This document shows, piece after piece, positions 8,184 through 16,842 of a stretch of 64,000 nt of DNA. Each line of letters begins with the position of its first letter. Within the stretch, counting starts at the first letter, position 1. The position numbers were made by a program, and so were the translations under genes. The notes beneath the pieces were generated by a model that saw only the letters and a list, made by a program, of their open reading frames with translations, was not told the DNA's origin and did not search any database. Origin of the DNA: Limimonas halophila (lineage in GTDB: Bacteria; Pseudomonadota; Alphaproteobacteria; Kiloniellales; Rhodovibrionaceae); the NCBI RefSeq assembly GCF_900100655.1, contig NZ_FNCE01000009.1, positions 40,673 to 104,672 on the forward strand, written 5' to 3'.

Positions 8184-10031
8184 TCAGCCCTGGGCGTCCA
8201 GAAGCGCGGCGATGTCCCGGCTGTCGCTGCGGGTGAGGATCTGCTCGGCGCAGTGCTGCGCGCGCTCCCGCGACAGGGCGCGCACGCGCTGCTTCACGCG
8301 GGGCAGGGTCTTGGGCGCCATGGACAGCGTGTCCACACCCAGCCCCAGGAAGAGCGGGGTGTAGCGCGGGTCGCCGGCCATCTCGCCGCACACCGAGATG
8401 TCGATGCGCGCCGCGCGCGCCGCCTCCGCCGCGCTGCGGATCAGGCGCAGCACGGCCGGATGCAGCGGATTGTAGAGGTGCGCGACGTCGTCCTCGGTGC
8501 GGTCGATGGCGAGGGTGTACATCGTCAGGTCGTTGGTGCCGATGGCGAAGAAGTCCGCCTGCGGCGCCAGGGTGTCCGCCGCCAGCGCCGCGCCCGGCAC
8601 CTCGATCATCGCGCCCACCGGCGGGATCTCGTGCGGCACCTGGACGCCGCGCTCGTGCAGGCGCTCGTGCACGTTCGCCAGCACTTCGCGCGTCTCGCGG
8701 ATCTCGCCCGCCGTCGTGACCATGGGCAGCAGGATGCGCACCGGGCCGTGCGCGGCGGCGCGCAGGATCGCCGCCAGTTGCGTTTCCAGCAGCTCGCGCC
8801 GGCTCAGGCTCAGGCGGATGGCGCGCATGCCCAACGCCGGGTTGGGGCCGGTGCCCAGGTCGTCGCCCAGCGCCCACGCCAGCTTTTCGCCGCCCACGTC
8901 CAGCGTGCGGATCGTGACCGTGCGCCCGCCCATGCCGTCCACGATTTCGCGCAACTGGTGGTACTGCTCGTCCTCGCCGGGCAGGTCGGCGCGGTTCATG
9001 TACATGAACTCGGTGCGCAGCAGGCCGACGCCCTCGGCGCCCACGGTGATCGCCTGACCCACCTCGCGCGGCAGCTCCAGGTTGGCGTGCAGGGCGACGC
9101 GGTGACCGTCGGTGGTCTCCGCCGGCTCGTCGCGCAGCTGCTGGAGGGCTTCGGCCTCGCGCTCCAGCTCCGCGGCGCGGCGGCGGTATTCCGTCAGCCG
9201 CTCGGCCGTCGGGTTGACGATCACCACCCCGCGCGAGCCGTCGACGATGACGGTCTCGTCGGCCTCGACGCCGCGCAGCAGGTTGGGAATCCCCAGCACC
9301 GCCGGCAGGCCCAGCGAGCGCGCCATGATGGCGGTGTGGCCCTCGGCCCCGCCCAGCACCGTGGCGAAGCCGCCGATCTCCCGCGGGTCCATGAGCGCGG
9401 TGTCGGCGGGGGTGATCTCCTCGGCGATGATGATGCTCTCGGGGTCCAGCCCGTGGAAGCTGCGATAGGGCGATTCCATGAGGTTGCGCACGATGCGCAT
9501 CCCCACCTCGCGCATCTCCGCCGCGCGCGCCTTGAGGTAGGGGTCCTCCATCGCCGCGAAGCCCTGGGCGATGCGGTCCACCTCCGCCATCACCGCGGCC
9601 TCGGCGTTGATGCAGCGCTCGCGGATGCGCTGCTCGACGCCCTGGAGCAGGCTGCGCGACTTGAGCATCTGCATGTGGGCGTCGAGGAGGTAGTCCAGCT
9701 CCTCCGCCGACTCGCCGTGGACCTGGTTGGCCTTCGCGCGGATCTTGCGCAGCTGGCGGCGGGCCTTGCGCACGGCGCGCTCGAAGCGCCCGCGCTCGGT
9801 GTCCACCTCGGCGGCCGGGATGTGGCGCGTGACCACGTCGAGGTCGCGGCGCTCGCGCACGTGGGCGGGGCCGATCGCCACGCCCGGCGCGACGCCCAGG
9901 CCGGTGAACACGCGCTCCCCGTGGCCGCTCGCACTCGCGCCGAGCGCGGCGGCGGCCGCGTCCTTCGCCTCGCGCTCGGCCGGATGACGGTCGGCCGGCG
10001 CCGGCGTGCCGCTGTGCTGGTTCCCGGTCAT
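8184..10031 (-). CDS. ptsI: PTS enzyme I (phosphoenolpyruvate-protein phosphotransferase)
   Basis: 615 aa. It takes phosphate from phosphoenolpyruvate and passes it to HPr. Domains in order: a ~40-residue variable lead, the HPr-binding helical domain, the swivelling phosphohistidine domain with GGAEGHTAIMARS (active His232), and the C-terminal PEP-binding TIM barrel (TEFMYMNR, IGTNDLTMYTLAIDR, SVCGEMAGD). It lacks the GAF domain of classical EI-Ntr (PtsP). Third gene of EIIA-HPr-EI. With no EIIB/EIIC permease nearby the relay is probably regulatory, as is usual in alphaproteobacteria. Confidence 0.93.
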   Translation of the reverse strand: MTGNQHSGTPAPADRHPAEREAKDAAAAALGASASGHGERVFTGLGVAPGVAIGPAHVRERRDLDVVTRHIPAAEVDTERGRFERAVRKARRQLRKIRAKANQVHGESAEELDYLLDAHMQMLKSRSLLQGVEQRIRERCINAEAAVMAEVDRIAQGFAAMEDPYLKARAAEMREVGMRIVRNLMESPYRSFHGLDPESIIIAEEITPADTALMDPREIGGFATVLGGAEGHTAIMARSLGLPAVLGIPNLLRGVEADETVIVDGSRGVVIVNPTAERLTEYRRRAAELEREAEALQQLRDEPAETTDGHRVALHANLELPREVGQAITVGAEGVGLLRTEFMYMNRADLPGEDEQYHQLREIVDGMGGRTVTIRTLDVGGEKLAWALGDDLGTGPNPALGMRAIRLSLSRRELLETQLAAILRAAAHGPVRILLPMVTTAGEIRETREVLANVHERLHERGVQVPHEIPPVGAMIEVPGAALAADTLAPQADFFAIGTNDLTMYTLAIDRTEDDVAHLYNPLHPAVLRLIRSAAEAARAARIDISVCGEMAGDPRYTPLFLGLGVDTLSMAPKTLPRVKQRVRALSRERAQHCAEQILTRSDSRDIAALLDAQG

Positions 10032-10041
10032 TGGGTCCGGC

Positions 10042-10335
10042 TCATTGGGTTTCGTCGAACCCGCGTTCCAAAAGCGTCGCCAGGGCGTCGAGCGCGGCCT
10101 CGGCGTCGGGGCCGTGGGCGCGCACGTCCAGGCTGGTGCCGCGCCCGGCCGCGAGCATCATAAGGCCCATGATGGAGTCGCCGGGCACCTCGACGCCATC
10201 CTTCACCACGGTCACCTCGGCGTCGTACTGCTCGACCGTGCGCACGAACTTGGCTGCCGCCCGCGCGTGCAGCCCGCGCTGATTGCACACCGTCAAGCGC
10301 CGGGCCGAGGCGGGCGAATCCGTGCCGCCGCTCAT
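10042..10335 (-). CDS. ptsH: Phosphocarrier protein HPr
   Basis: 97 aa. The active site is His23 in NQRGLHARAAAKFV, and the regulatory serine Ser54 lies in GDSIMGLMMLAAGRG, the sequence an HPr kinase would phosphorylate; the kinase gene itself is not in this window. It shuttles phosphate between EI (next gene, 10 bp away) and the EIIA encoded just upstream. Its ATG overlaps the EIIA stop in an ATGA junction, so translation is coupled. Confidence 0.95.
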   Translation of the reverse strand: MSGGTDSPASARRLTVCNQRGLHARAAAKFVRTVEQYDAEVTVVKDGVEVPGDSIMGLMMLAAGRGTSLDVRAHGPDAEAALDALATLLERGFDETQ

Positions 10336-10766
10336 GCCTGGGAGCTGCCGGTCCCGCCCGGTTCGTCCTCGCCCTGGAGCAACCGCGAGGCGACGTTGAT
10401 GTACTTGCGGCCGGCTTCCTGCGCCCGCGCCACGGCGGTGTCCAGCGGCTCCTGGCCGCGCACCGTGGCCAGCTTGATCAGCATGGGCAGGTTGAGGCCC
10501 GCGATGACCTCGACGTTGCCCTGGCCCATGAGGGAGATCGCCAGGTTGGACGGCGTGCCGCCGAACATGTCGGTCAGCACCACCACACCCTCGCCCTGAT
10601 CGACGGCCTGGACGGCGTCGAGGATGGCCTGGCGGCGCTGGTCCATGTCGTCGTCGGCCGCGATGCACACGGCCTCGATCTGGCCCTGCCGGCCCACCAC
10701 GTGCTCCAGCGCGGCGACGAATTCCTCCGCCAGCCGCCCGTGGGTGACGAGCACCATGCCGATCAT
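10332..10766 (-). CDS. PTS system EIIA component, mannose (AgaF/ManX) type
   Basis: 144 aa. It accepts phosphate on His9 (MIGMVLVTHGRLAEEF) from HPr. The mannose-family EIIA fold is supported by GVVVLTDMFGGTPSNLA around residue 62 and the NLPMLIKL segment. With no EIIB, EIIC or EIID genes, it is probably an output of a regulatory PTS rather than part of a sugar transporter. GGGGAG lies 6-7 nt before ATG 10766. It leads the operon EIIA-HPr-EI-phosphodiesterase. In other alphaproteobacteria rapZ and hprK precede this gene; here a rightward haem-type gene does. Confidence 0.93.
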   Translation of the reverse strand: MIGMVLVTHGRLAEEFVAALEHVVGRQGQIEAVCIAADDDMDQRRQAILDAVQAVDQGEGVVVLTDMFGGTPSNLAISLMGQGNVEVIAGLNLPMLIKLATVRGQEPLDTAVARAQEAGRKYINVASRLLQGEDEPGGTGSSQA

Positions 10767-11032
10767 GCCGGCTCCCCGCTCCCCGTGACAGTGCCCGGCG
10801 CGTGCCCGGGCGCGCGATGCGGCACGTGCCGGTGCACACGGCCCACGGGAGCGCGTTTTCGCGCTTGTGTCCAGCCGTCCGCACCGGGTGCGTCCGTTGT
10901 TGTAGCCATCCGCCGCCACCGTGACCAGCCCAAGCGAGCGCGCGGGCGTGACACCGCGTCACGCTTCCCGGGCATCGCGCCGGGGGTCGGGGGTATCCTA
11001 AGCTATCCCAGGATTGTCGGAGGGATGAGGGC

Positions 11033-11617
11033 ATGCGGATCGCGACCGGTGTGATGGCGGCCGGCATGGTGCTCGCGCTGGCGGGCACGGCCGCGGCGGA
11101 ACCGGCGAAGCAGCCCAGCGCGGCGCAGCTCAAGGAAGCGCGGCAGTTGGCGACGGAATTCTTCAGCGACCTGAAGGGGGAGCTGCAAAAAGCGATCGCC
11201 GAGGGTGGGCCCACGCACGCCGTCGAGGTGTGCGCGCGCGTGGCGCCCGGCATCGCCGGCGAGCTGTCGACGCACAGCGGCTGGGCCGTCGGGCGGACGG
11301 CGCTCAAGGTCCGCAACCCGCGCAATTCGCCCAGCGTGCGCGAGCGCGCGGTGCTCATGGCCTTCAAGCAGCGCGTCGAGGCTGGCGAGCCCATGAAGAC
11401 GATGGAAAGCGCCGCCGTGATCGAGGAAGGCGGCCGGCGCTACCTGCATTACATGAAGGCCATCCCCACCAAGGGCGTCTGCCTGACCTGTCACGGCGAG
11501 ACGCTCTCGCCCGCGCTGAAGAAGGCCATCGACGCGGAATACCCCGCCGACGCCGCCACCGGCTTCGAGCTGGGCGAGCTGCGCGGCGCCTTCACCTTCG
11601 TCAAGCCGCTGGAGTGA
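11033..11617 (+). CDS. Periplasmic DUF3365 (Tll0287-like) haem-type protein
   Basis: 194 aa. A signal peptide is clear (MRIATGVMAAGMVLALAGTAAA, cleavage near residue 22). The mature part follows the DUF3365/Tll0287-like plan, a PAS-like sensor-fold domain, and carries one c-type haem motif CLTCH at residues 150-154 (GVCLTCHGE). This suggests a periplasmic redox-sensing or electron-transfer protein; the partner is unknown. ATG 11033 has GGAGGGATGAGGGC upstream. The stop TGA overlaps the next ATG (TGATG), so it is coupled to the lipoprotein gene. Confidence 0.85.
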   Translation: MRIATGVMAAGMVLALAGTAAAEPAKQPSAAQLKEARQLATEFFSDLKGELQKAIAEGGPTHAVEVCARVAPGIAGELSTHSGWAVGRTALKVRNPRNSPSVRERAVLMAFKQRVEAGEPMKTMESAAVIEEGGRRYLHYMKAIPTKGVCLTCHGETLSPALKKAIDAEYPADAATGFELGELRGAFTFVKPLE

Positions 11618-12276
11618 TGGTGGTCCGCGGTGCTGTCGCCAGCGCGATCGCGCTCGTGGTGGCGGGCTGTGCTGGTGGTGAGAAACCGGAGGATGCCCCG
11701 GCGCGCGTCGCGGCCTACCGCTGCGATGGCGGCGGGCGCGTGGAGGCGCTGTTCCGGGGCGGCGACACGCTGCGGCTGTTTCCGCCGGGCGGCCACGCGA
11801 CGCGGCTGACGCGGGCGCGCTCGGCCTCGGGCGCGCGCTACACCGGCGGCGGCCTGACTTTCTGGGACAAGGGCGATACGGCGTTGCTGAGCCGGGGCGG
11901 GGCCGCACCGCTCGAATGCGAACGCACCGGCAAGCGCGCCGCCTGGGCCGACGCCGCCGTGCAAGGCGGCCGCTTCCGCGCACTGGGGCAGGAGCCGGGG
12001 TGGCTGGTGACGGTTGGTGCCGACCGCATCACCGCCAAGCTGGACTACGGCCGGACCGTCGTGCGGGCGCCCTCACCCGAACCGACGAAACGTGCCGACA
12101 CGACGACCTGGACCACGCAAACGGGCGATGGCCGCCAGCTCGGCATCATCGCCCGCGATGAAGCCTGCCGCGACGCCATGAGCGGCCACCGCTTTCCCAT
12201 GACCGTGACGCTTCGGCTGGGCGACCGGCGTTATCGCGGCTGCGGCCGCTGGCTTGTGGCCGATCACCCCGCCTGA
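11617..12276 (+). CDS. Lipoprotein with MliC-like and COG3650-like parts
   Basis: 219 aa. The signal sequence ends in VVAGC (Cys at ~18), so it is lipid-anchored. Residues ~32-100 (YRCDGGGRVEALF, LRLFPPGG, YTGGGLTFWDKGDTALL, CERT) follow the membrane-bound lysozyme-inhibitor MliC fold with its paired cysteines. The C-terminal ~110 residues (FRALGQEPGWLVTV, RDEACRDAMSGHRFPMTVTLRLGDRRYRGCGRWL) resemble the COG3650 domain often fused to it. Likely role: protection of peptidoglycan from c-type lysozyme. It overlaps the preceding gene by one base and the convergent helicase gene by 13 bp. Confidence 0.78.
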   Translation: MVVRGAVASAIALVVAGCAGGEKPEDAPARVAAYRCDGGGRVEALFRGGDTLRLFPPGGHATRLTRARSASGARYTGGGLTFWDKGDTALLSRGGAAPLECERTGKRAAWADAAVQGGRFRALGQEPGWLVTVGADRITAKLDYGRTVVRAPSPEPTKRADTTTWTTQTGDGRQLGIIARDEACRDAMSGHRFPMTVTLRLGDRRYRGCGRWLVADHPA

Positions 12277-14528
12277 TCGGCGGCGACGACGAACGAGGCC
12301 ATGACCTTCTTCTCGCCGGACTGGTCGAAGGCGATGGAGAGGCGTTCGCCCTCGGCCGCGCGGACGGTGCCGTAGCCGAATTTGCGGTGGAAGACGCGGT
12401 CGCCGCGCGAGAAGCCGCTCCCGCCGCCGGTTTCCACCACCTCCACGGTGCCCTCGACGAAGCGCGCGGACTGCCCCGTGCGCTGCTGCGCGCGCAGCAT
12501 GCCGGGCGTCGCGCGGCTGGGTCCGCTTTCCCAGAAGTCGCTGCCGAAGGGCTGGTTGGTGGACCCGCCGCCGTACAGCCCCGGCTCGCTTTCCACGGTG
12601 ACGTAGCCCTTGGGCAGCTCGTCGACGAAGCGCGAGGGGATGGCGGCGTTCCAGCTGCCGTACATGCGCCGGTTGGCGCAGAAGGAGATGATGGCGCGCT
12701 TGCGCGCCCGCGTGAGCCCGACGTAGGCGAGGCGGCGCTCCTCCTCCAGGCCCTTCTGGCCGTGCTCGTCCATGGCGCGCTGGTTGGGGAACAGCCCCTC
12801 TTCCCAGCCGGCGAGGAAGACGGTGTCGAACTCCAGCCCCTTGGCCGAGTGCAGCGTCATCACCGTGACCTGCTCGCCGCCGTCGTCCTGGCTGGCGTCC
12901 ATGACCAGGCCGACGTGCTCCAGGAAGGCCGCCAGGGACTCGAAGTCCTGCATGGCGTTGGTCAGTTCCTTGAGGTTCTCCAGCCGGCCGGGTGCCTCCG
13001 CCGATTTGTCCTGCTGCCACATCTCGGTGTAGCCGCTCTCGTCGAGCACGCGCTTGGTCAGCTCCACGTGGTCCAGCTCCTGGGACAGCTCCTTCCACTG
13101 CCGGAACTGTTCGAGCAGGGACGCGAACGCGCGCCGGGGCTGCGGGCGCAGCTCCTGCGTCTTGATCAGCTCCCCGGCCGCCCGGAACAGCGAGATCCCC
13201 CGCGCCCGCGCGGTTTCGTGCAGCGTCTGCATCGCCTTTTTGCCCAGCCCGCGCTTGGGCACGTTGACGATGCGCTCGAACGCCAGGTCGTCGTCGGGCG
13301 ACTGGATGATGCGCAGATAGGCCAGGGCGTCGCGGATCTCCTGGCGCTCGTAAAAGCGCGGGCCGCCCACCACGCGGTAGGGCAGGCCGATGGTGATGAA
13401 GCGCTCCTCGAAGGTGCGCGCCTGCGCGCCCGTGCGCACCAGCACCGCCATCTCGCCCAGGGAATGGCCGTCGGCGTGGAGCTTTTCGATCTCCTCGCCG
13501 ACGAAGCGGGCCTCGGCGTCGCTGTCCCAGACGCCGCGCACGCGCACGACCTCGCCCTCGCCGCCGGCGGAGAAGAGCGTCTTGCCCATGCGGCCTTCGT
13601 TGTTGGCGATCAGCCCGCCGGCCGCGCCCAGGATGGTGTCCGTCGAGCGGTAGTTTTCTTCGAGGCGTATCACCCGAGCATTTGGGTAGTAATCAGTAAA
13701 TCGAACAATATTGTCAACTTCTGCTCCGCGCCATGAATATATTGCCTGGTCGTCGTCGCCGACGCAACAAACATTCTCGTTTACTTGTCCGAGAAGTCGA
13801 ACGAGCAAATACTGCGCGACGTTGGTGTCCTGGTACTCGTCGACCAGGATGTACTGGAACTTGCGCTGGTAGGTTTCCAGGATGTTCGGGTTGTCGCGGA
13901 AGAGCGTCAGCGGGTGCAGCAGCAGATCGCCGAAGTCGCAGGCGTTCAGCGTCAGCAGGCGCTGCTGGTACTGGCGGTAGAGGTCGATCCCGCGCCCGCC
14001 CGCGAGGTCGCCCGCGTCGGCGTCGGAGACGTGGTCCGGCGTCAGCCCGCGGTCCTTCCAGCGCTGGATCGCCCCCATCACGGCGCGCGCGGGCCACTTC
14101 TTCTCGTCGACGGCCTCGGCCTGCATCAACTGCTTGAGCAGGCGCAGCTGGTCGTCGGTGTCCAGGATGGTGAAGTTGCGCTCCAGCCCCAGGCGCTCGG
14201 CGTGGGTGCGCAGCATGCGCGCGCCCAGCGCGTGGAAGGTGCCGAGCCACCAGCCCTCCGGCGACTGCCCGGTCATCCCCGCCACGCGCTCGCGCATCTC
14301 GCGCGCCGCCTTGTTGGTGAAGGTGACGGCTAGGATGTTTTTCGGCTGCGCCTTGCCGGCGAGCAGGATGTAGGCCAGCCGCGTGGTGAGCACGCGCGTC
14401 TTGCCCGTGCCGGCGCCGGCCAGCACGAGCACGGGACCCTCGGTGGTCGTCACGGCCGCGTGCTGCGCCTCGTTCAGGCCGTCCAGCAGCGCCCGCGCGC
14501 GGGGATGGATCGGGGCGGGGTCGGTCAT
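12264..14528 (-). CDS. uvrD: ATP-dependent DNA helicase, UvrD/PcrA type (superfamily 1A)
   Basis: 754 aa, a 3'-5' helicase of nucleotide-excision and mismatch repair. SF1A motifs in order: Q-motif LNEAQHAAV (~19), Walker A AGAGTGKT (~37-44), TFTNKAAREM, GTFHALG, Walker B VDEYQDTN (~232), motif III GDDDQAIYSWRGA (~265), motif IV LEENYRST, motif V TLHSAKGLEFD and motif VI VGLTRARKR. The C-terminal ~110 residues end in the basic RVFHRKFGYGTV patch of PcrA/UvrD. The segment coding motifs III-IV (about 13660-13815) is strikingly AT-rich and uses codons such as ATA, TTT and AAT that are rare elsewhere in the window; see findings. The reading frame is intact. Confidence 0.93.
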   Translation of the reverse strand: MTDPAPIHPRARALLDGLNEAQHAAVTTTEGPVLVLAGAGTGKTRVLTTRLAYILLAGKAQPKNILAVTFTNKAAREMRERVAGMTGQSPEGWWLGTFHALGARMLRTHAERLGLERNFTILDTDDQLRLLKQLMQAEAVDEKKWPARAVMGAIQRWKDRGLTPDHVSDADAGDLAGGRGIDLYRQYQQRLLTLNACDFGDLLLHPLTLFRDNPNILETYQRKFQYILVDEYQDTNVAQYLLVRLLGQVNENVCCVGDDDQAIYSWRGAEVDNIVRFTDYYPNARVIRLEENYRSTDTILGAAGGLIANNEGRMGKTLFSAGGEGEVVRVRGVWDSDAEARFVGEEIEKLHADGHSLGEMAVLVRTGAQARTFEERFITIGLPYRVVGGPRFYERQEIRDALAYLRIIQSPDDDLAFERIVNVPKRGLGKKAMQTLHETARARGISLFRAAGELIKTQELRPQPRRAFASLLEQFRQWKELSQELDHVELTKRVLDESGYTEMWQQDKSAEAPGRLENLKELTNAMQDFESLAAFLEHVGLVMDASQDDGGEQVTVMTLHSAKGLEFDTVFLAGWEEGLFPNQRAMDEHGQKGLEEERRLAYVGLTRARKRAIISFCANRRMYGSWNAAIPSRFVDELPKGYVTVESEPGLYGGGSTNQPFGSDFWESGPSRATPGMLRAQQRTGQSARFVEGTVEVVETGGGSGFSRGDRVFHRKFGYGTVRAAEGERLSIAFDQSGEKKVMASFVVAADQAG

Positions 14529-14581
14529 CGCCCGGACATATAGCGCAGTGAGCCGGGCGCGCGAACCCTCACCGCATCCGC

Positions 14582-14633
14582 TCGAGCGCGATGAGACGAC
14601 GACGAATCATCCGACGAGCCGCATCGCGCTCGA
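14582..14633. repeat. 12-bp perfect inverted repeat between msrP and uvrD
   Basis: TCGAGCGCGATG (14582-14593) and its exact complement (14622-14633) flank a 28-nt spacer. It lies after the msrP stop and before the uvrD start, both leftward. There is no T-run, so it is not a standard intrinsic terminator. It could be an operator or a processing hairpin. Confidence 0.4.
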
Positions 14634-14699
14634 TCTCATTCCGTCACGGGCATGAGTCAGCGCCCAGGCCAATCCGGCCCGACCTGGTCATGTCCTGGG

Positions 14700-15719
14700 T
14701 CACCGATACAGCCGGTCGCCGTATTTGCGCTTCAGGTCCTCGCCGTAGAGGTGGGCGACCTGCTCGGCGTAGCCGTTGAACAGCTTGGTGGGCACCTTTT
14801 CGGGGCTGGCGAGGAAGCCGACGTCGTCCGTGCTTTGCAGGAACTCTTCCGTCGCCTGGCTCCAGCGCGGGTGGTCGACCTCGGGGTTCACGTTGGCCCA
14901 GAAGCCGTACTCGCGCCCGTTCACCTTGGACCAGAAGGTCTTCGGCATCGCCTCGACGAAGCTGACGCGGACGATGCCCTTGATGGACTTGAAGCCGTAC
15001 TTCCACGGCACGACCAGGCGCAGGGGCGAGCCGTTCTGCTTGGGCAGGGGGTGGCCGTAGGCGCCCGTGCCGATCAGCGCCAGCTCGTTCGTGGCTTCCT
15101 CGATGGTCAGCGCCTCGACGTAGGGCCAGGGGTACCAGGGCGAATCCTGACCGGCGGCGACCCCGGGGTCGTGGAAGGTCTCCAGGCGCACGTACTTGGC
15201 GCCGGACAGCGGCTTCGCCATCTCCACCAGCTTGCGCAGGGGAAAGCCGGTCCAGGGCACCGCGATCGCCCAGGCTTCCACGCAGCGGTGCCGGTAGCGC
15301 CGCTCCTCCAGATCCATGCGGGCGAGCAGGTCCGCCGCGTCGATCTGCTGCTCGTTTTCCACCGCGCCGTCGATCGTGACCGTCCACGGGCGGATGGGCA
15401 GATCCTGCGCCTTTTTCCAGATGGTCTTGGAGGAGCCGAACTCGTAGTAGTTGTTGTAGGTGGAAACCAGCTCCTCGCCGGAGATGGGGCGGTCCAGGGT
15501 GTAGGCCTCGTTGCGCGGGGCCGGGTATTTGCCGGCGGCGGGCGCGTCGGCCGGCGCCCCGATCTTCTTCGCCGAAGCCGTCACGGGCCACGCACCGGCC
15601 GTCCCGGCGACGGCTGTGGCCCCGGCGGCCTGCATCAGCCGGCGGCGGTTCCAGAACACGTCCGGGTCGGTGACGGCGTGGTCCGGAAGGTCCCAGGGAC
15701 GCGAGCGCTTGATCCGCAT
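14700..15719 (-). CDS. msrP: Periplasmic protein-methionine-sulfoxide reductase, catalytic subunit MsrP
   Basis: 339 aa, a molybdopterin enzyme of the YedY type that repairs oxidised methionines in periplasmic proteins. A Tat signal is visible (NRRRLMQAAGATAVAGTAG, residues ~24-42). The sulfite-oxidase fold carries the Mo-ligand cysteine in YRHRCVEAWA (~residue 140), with NGSPLRLVVPWKYGFKSIK further on. A perfect AGGAGG precedes ATG 15719. The membrane haem partner MsrQ is not adjacent on either side, which is unusual; it may be elsewhere. Confidence 0.93.
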   Translation of the reverse strand: MRIKRSRPWDLPDHAVTDPDVFWNRRRLMQAAGATAVAGTAGAWPVTASAKKIGAPADAPAAGKYPAPRNEAYTLDRPISGEELVSTYNNYYEFGSSKTIWKKAQDLPIRPWTVTIDGAVENEQQIDAADLLARMDLEERRYRHRCVEAWAIAVPWTGFPLRKLVEMAKPLSGAKYVRLETFHDPGVAAGQDSPWYPWPYVEALTIEEATNELALIGTGAYGHPLPKQNGSPLRLVVPWKYGFKSIKGIVRVSFVEAMPKTFWSKVNGREYGFWANVNPEVDHPRWSQATEEFLQSTDDVGFLASPEKVPTKLFNGYAEQVAHLYGEDLKRKYGDRLYR

Positions 15720-15799
15720 GGCCGGCCTCCTGTGCCGTATAATCCCATGATGTCGGGCCAGCGCGGGGTCCGGCAATGCCTCCGCGCCGCCCGGACGGA

Positions 15800-16657
15800 T
15801 CAGCCGCGCGAGACCGGGGCGTTGATGGACCAGTCGTAGCGGTCGTCGCCGATCGACGAGAAATCGGCCAGCTTGTCCTTGAGCGCGGGCTCGGCGTACT
15901 GGCGCAGGTGTTCGATCACGCCCGCGTCGGAGCCGCCGAAGTCTTCCTGGAACCATTCGTAAATCGAGGACACGACCAGCTCGCCGTTGCGCACCGTGGC
16001 GCCGCGCGGGTGGTTGACGTAGGTGCGCGCGGCTTCGTTCAGCTGCTGGTCCAACTTGGCGCCGGTGAAGGGCTCGACGCGCAGGTTGGGGCAGCCGATC
16101 GAGGCGCAGTTGACCGCGTAGTGCACGCGCGGATCCTGCCAGATCGGGCGCAGAATGCGGTGCTCGATGTCGTTCAGGGACAGCTCCGCGCCCTCGACCG
16201 TGACCAGCTTCTTGCCCCAGGGGCCGTCGCTGAAAAGGCCCGGCGAGATGTCGATGTCGCGGATGGTATCCACGGGCCAGTGGCGCAGGATCACTTCGAC
16301 GGTGAGCGCGTTGTAGAGGTTGGCCCAGTAGGCGAACTGCTCGGCGCGGTTGTACTCGCTGATCCGCGTGCCGGTGAGCGCGTCCAGATAGCCCTTGAGC
16401 GCCGTGCGGTCGGCCTGATCCACCGCCCCGTAGGCCACGCGGTTCACGCCGTCTGGCCCGCGCGAGACGTATTTCTTCAGGAAATCGCCCCAGGCGCCGT
16501 GGTCGATCGTCTTTGTGGACTCGGGATCGTGCTTTTCCCAGCGCGGCCAGAGGTCGGCCTCCGGCGCGGCGCGGGCGGGCACGGGCAGCGTGGCGCCCAC
16601 GGCCAGCGCGCTGGCGGTTCCCAGAAACGTGCGGCGGCTGACGAAGCGGGCGGTCAT
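15800..16657 (-). CDS. DUF547 domain protein with export signal
   Basis: 285 aa. An N-terminal signal with twin arginines (SRRTFLGTASALAVGATL, residues ~7-24) suggests Tat or Sec export. The DUF547 core follows: FAYWANLYNALTVEVIL, INCASIGCPNL-like VNCASIGCPNLRVEPF, YVNHPRGA and the closing YDWSIN. Cys and His spacing resembles a papain-like fold, but catalysis is unproven for the family. GGGAGGG precedes ATG 16657. It runs in the same direction as msrP, 80 bp away. Function unknown. Confidence 0.82.
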   Translation of the reverse strand: MTARFVSRRTFLGTASALAVGATLPVPARAAPEADLWPRWEKHDPESTKTIDHGAWGDFLKKYVSRGPDGVNRVAYGAVDQADRTALKGYLDALTGTRISEYNRAEQFAYWANLYNALTVEVILRHWPVDTIRDIDISPGLFSDGPWGKKLVTVEGAELSLNDIEHRILRPIWQDPRVHYAVNCASIGCPNLRVEPFTGAKLDQQLNEAARTYVNHPRGATVRNGELVVSSIYEWFQEDFGGSDAGVIEHLRQYAEPALKDKLADFSSIGDDRYDWSINAPVSRG

Positions 16658-16784
16658 GGCGCGGCCCTCCCTGTGTGCGGCGGTTCCGCTCCGGTATGTG
16701 CCGCGCACCGATCCCGAAACAAGTCTGTTCACGCGGATCTGTTCGCGGTGTGAACGGCGGGGCGTGGGGTGTCGGAAAGGAAAA

Positions 16785-16812
16785 CGCCCGGCCCCGCGCA
16801 CGGGGCCGGGCG
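16785..16812 (-). terminator. Intrinsic terminator of the aldo/keto reductase gene
   Basis: A 12-bp stem CGCCCGGCCCCG/CGGGGCCGGGCG (16785-16796 and 16801-16812) closes a CGCA loop. Read leftward it is followed by TTTTCCTTTCC. It lies 30 bp beyond the stop of the leftward aldo/keto reductase gene. Confidence 0.85.
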
Positions 16813-16842
16813 GATCACGGCGTGCATGCCGACGTGCGCCGG

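Noticed and set aside
8253..10163. A ~636-codon plus-strand open frame opposite the PTS enzyme I gene
   Set aside because: Same mirror effect; no ribosome-binding site and no protein-like composition.
13700..13730. A TTGACA on the minus strand within the uvrD AT-rich patch, as a possible internal promoter
   Set aside because: No acceptable -10 box at 16-18 nt, and the hexamer is explained by the codons GTT GAC AAT.
12387..13736. A ~449-codon plus-strand open frame opposite uvrD that ends inside the AT-rich patch
   Set aside because: The end simply reflects stop codons becoming more frequent in AT-rich sequence; no features of a real gene.
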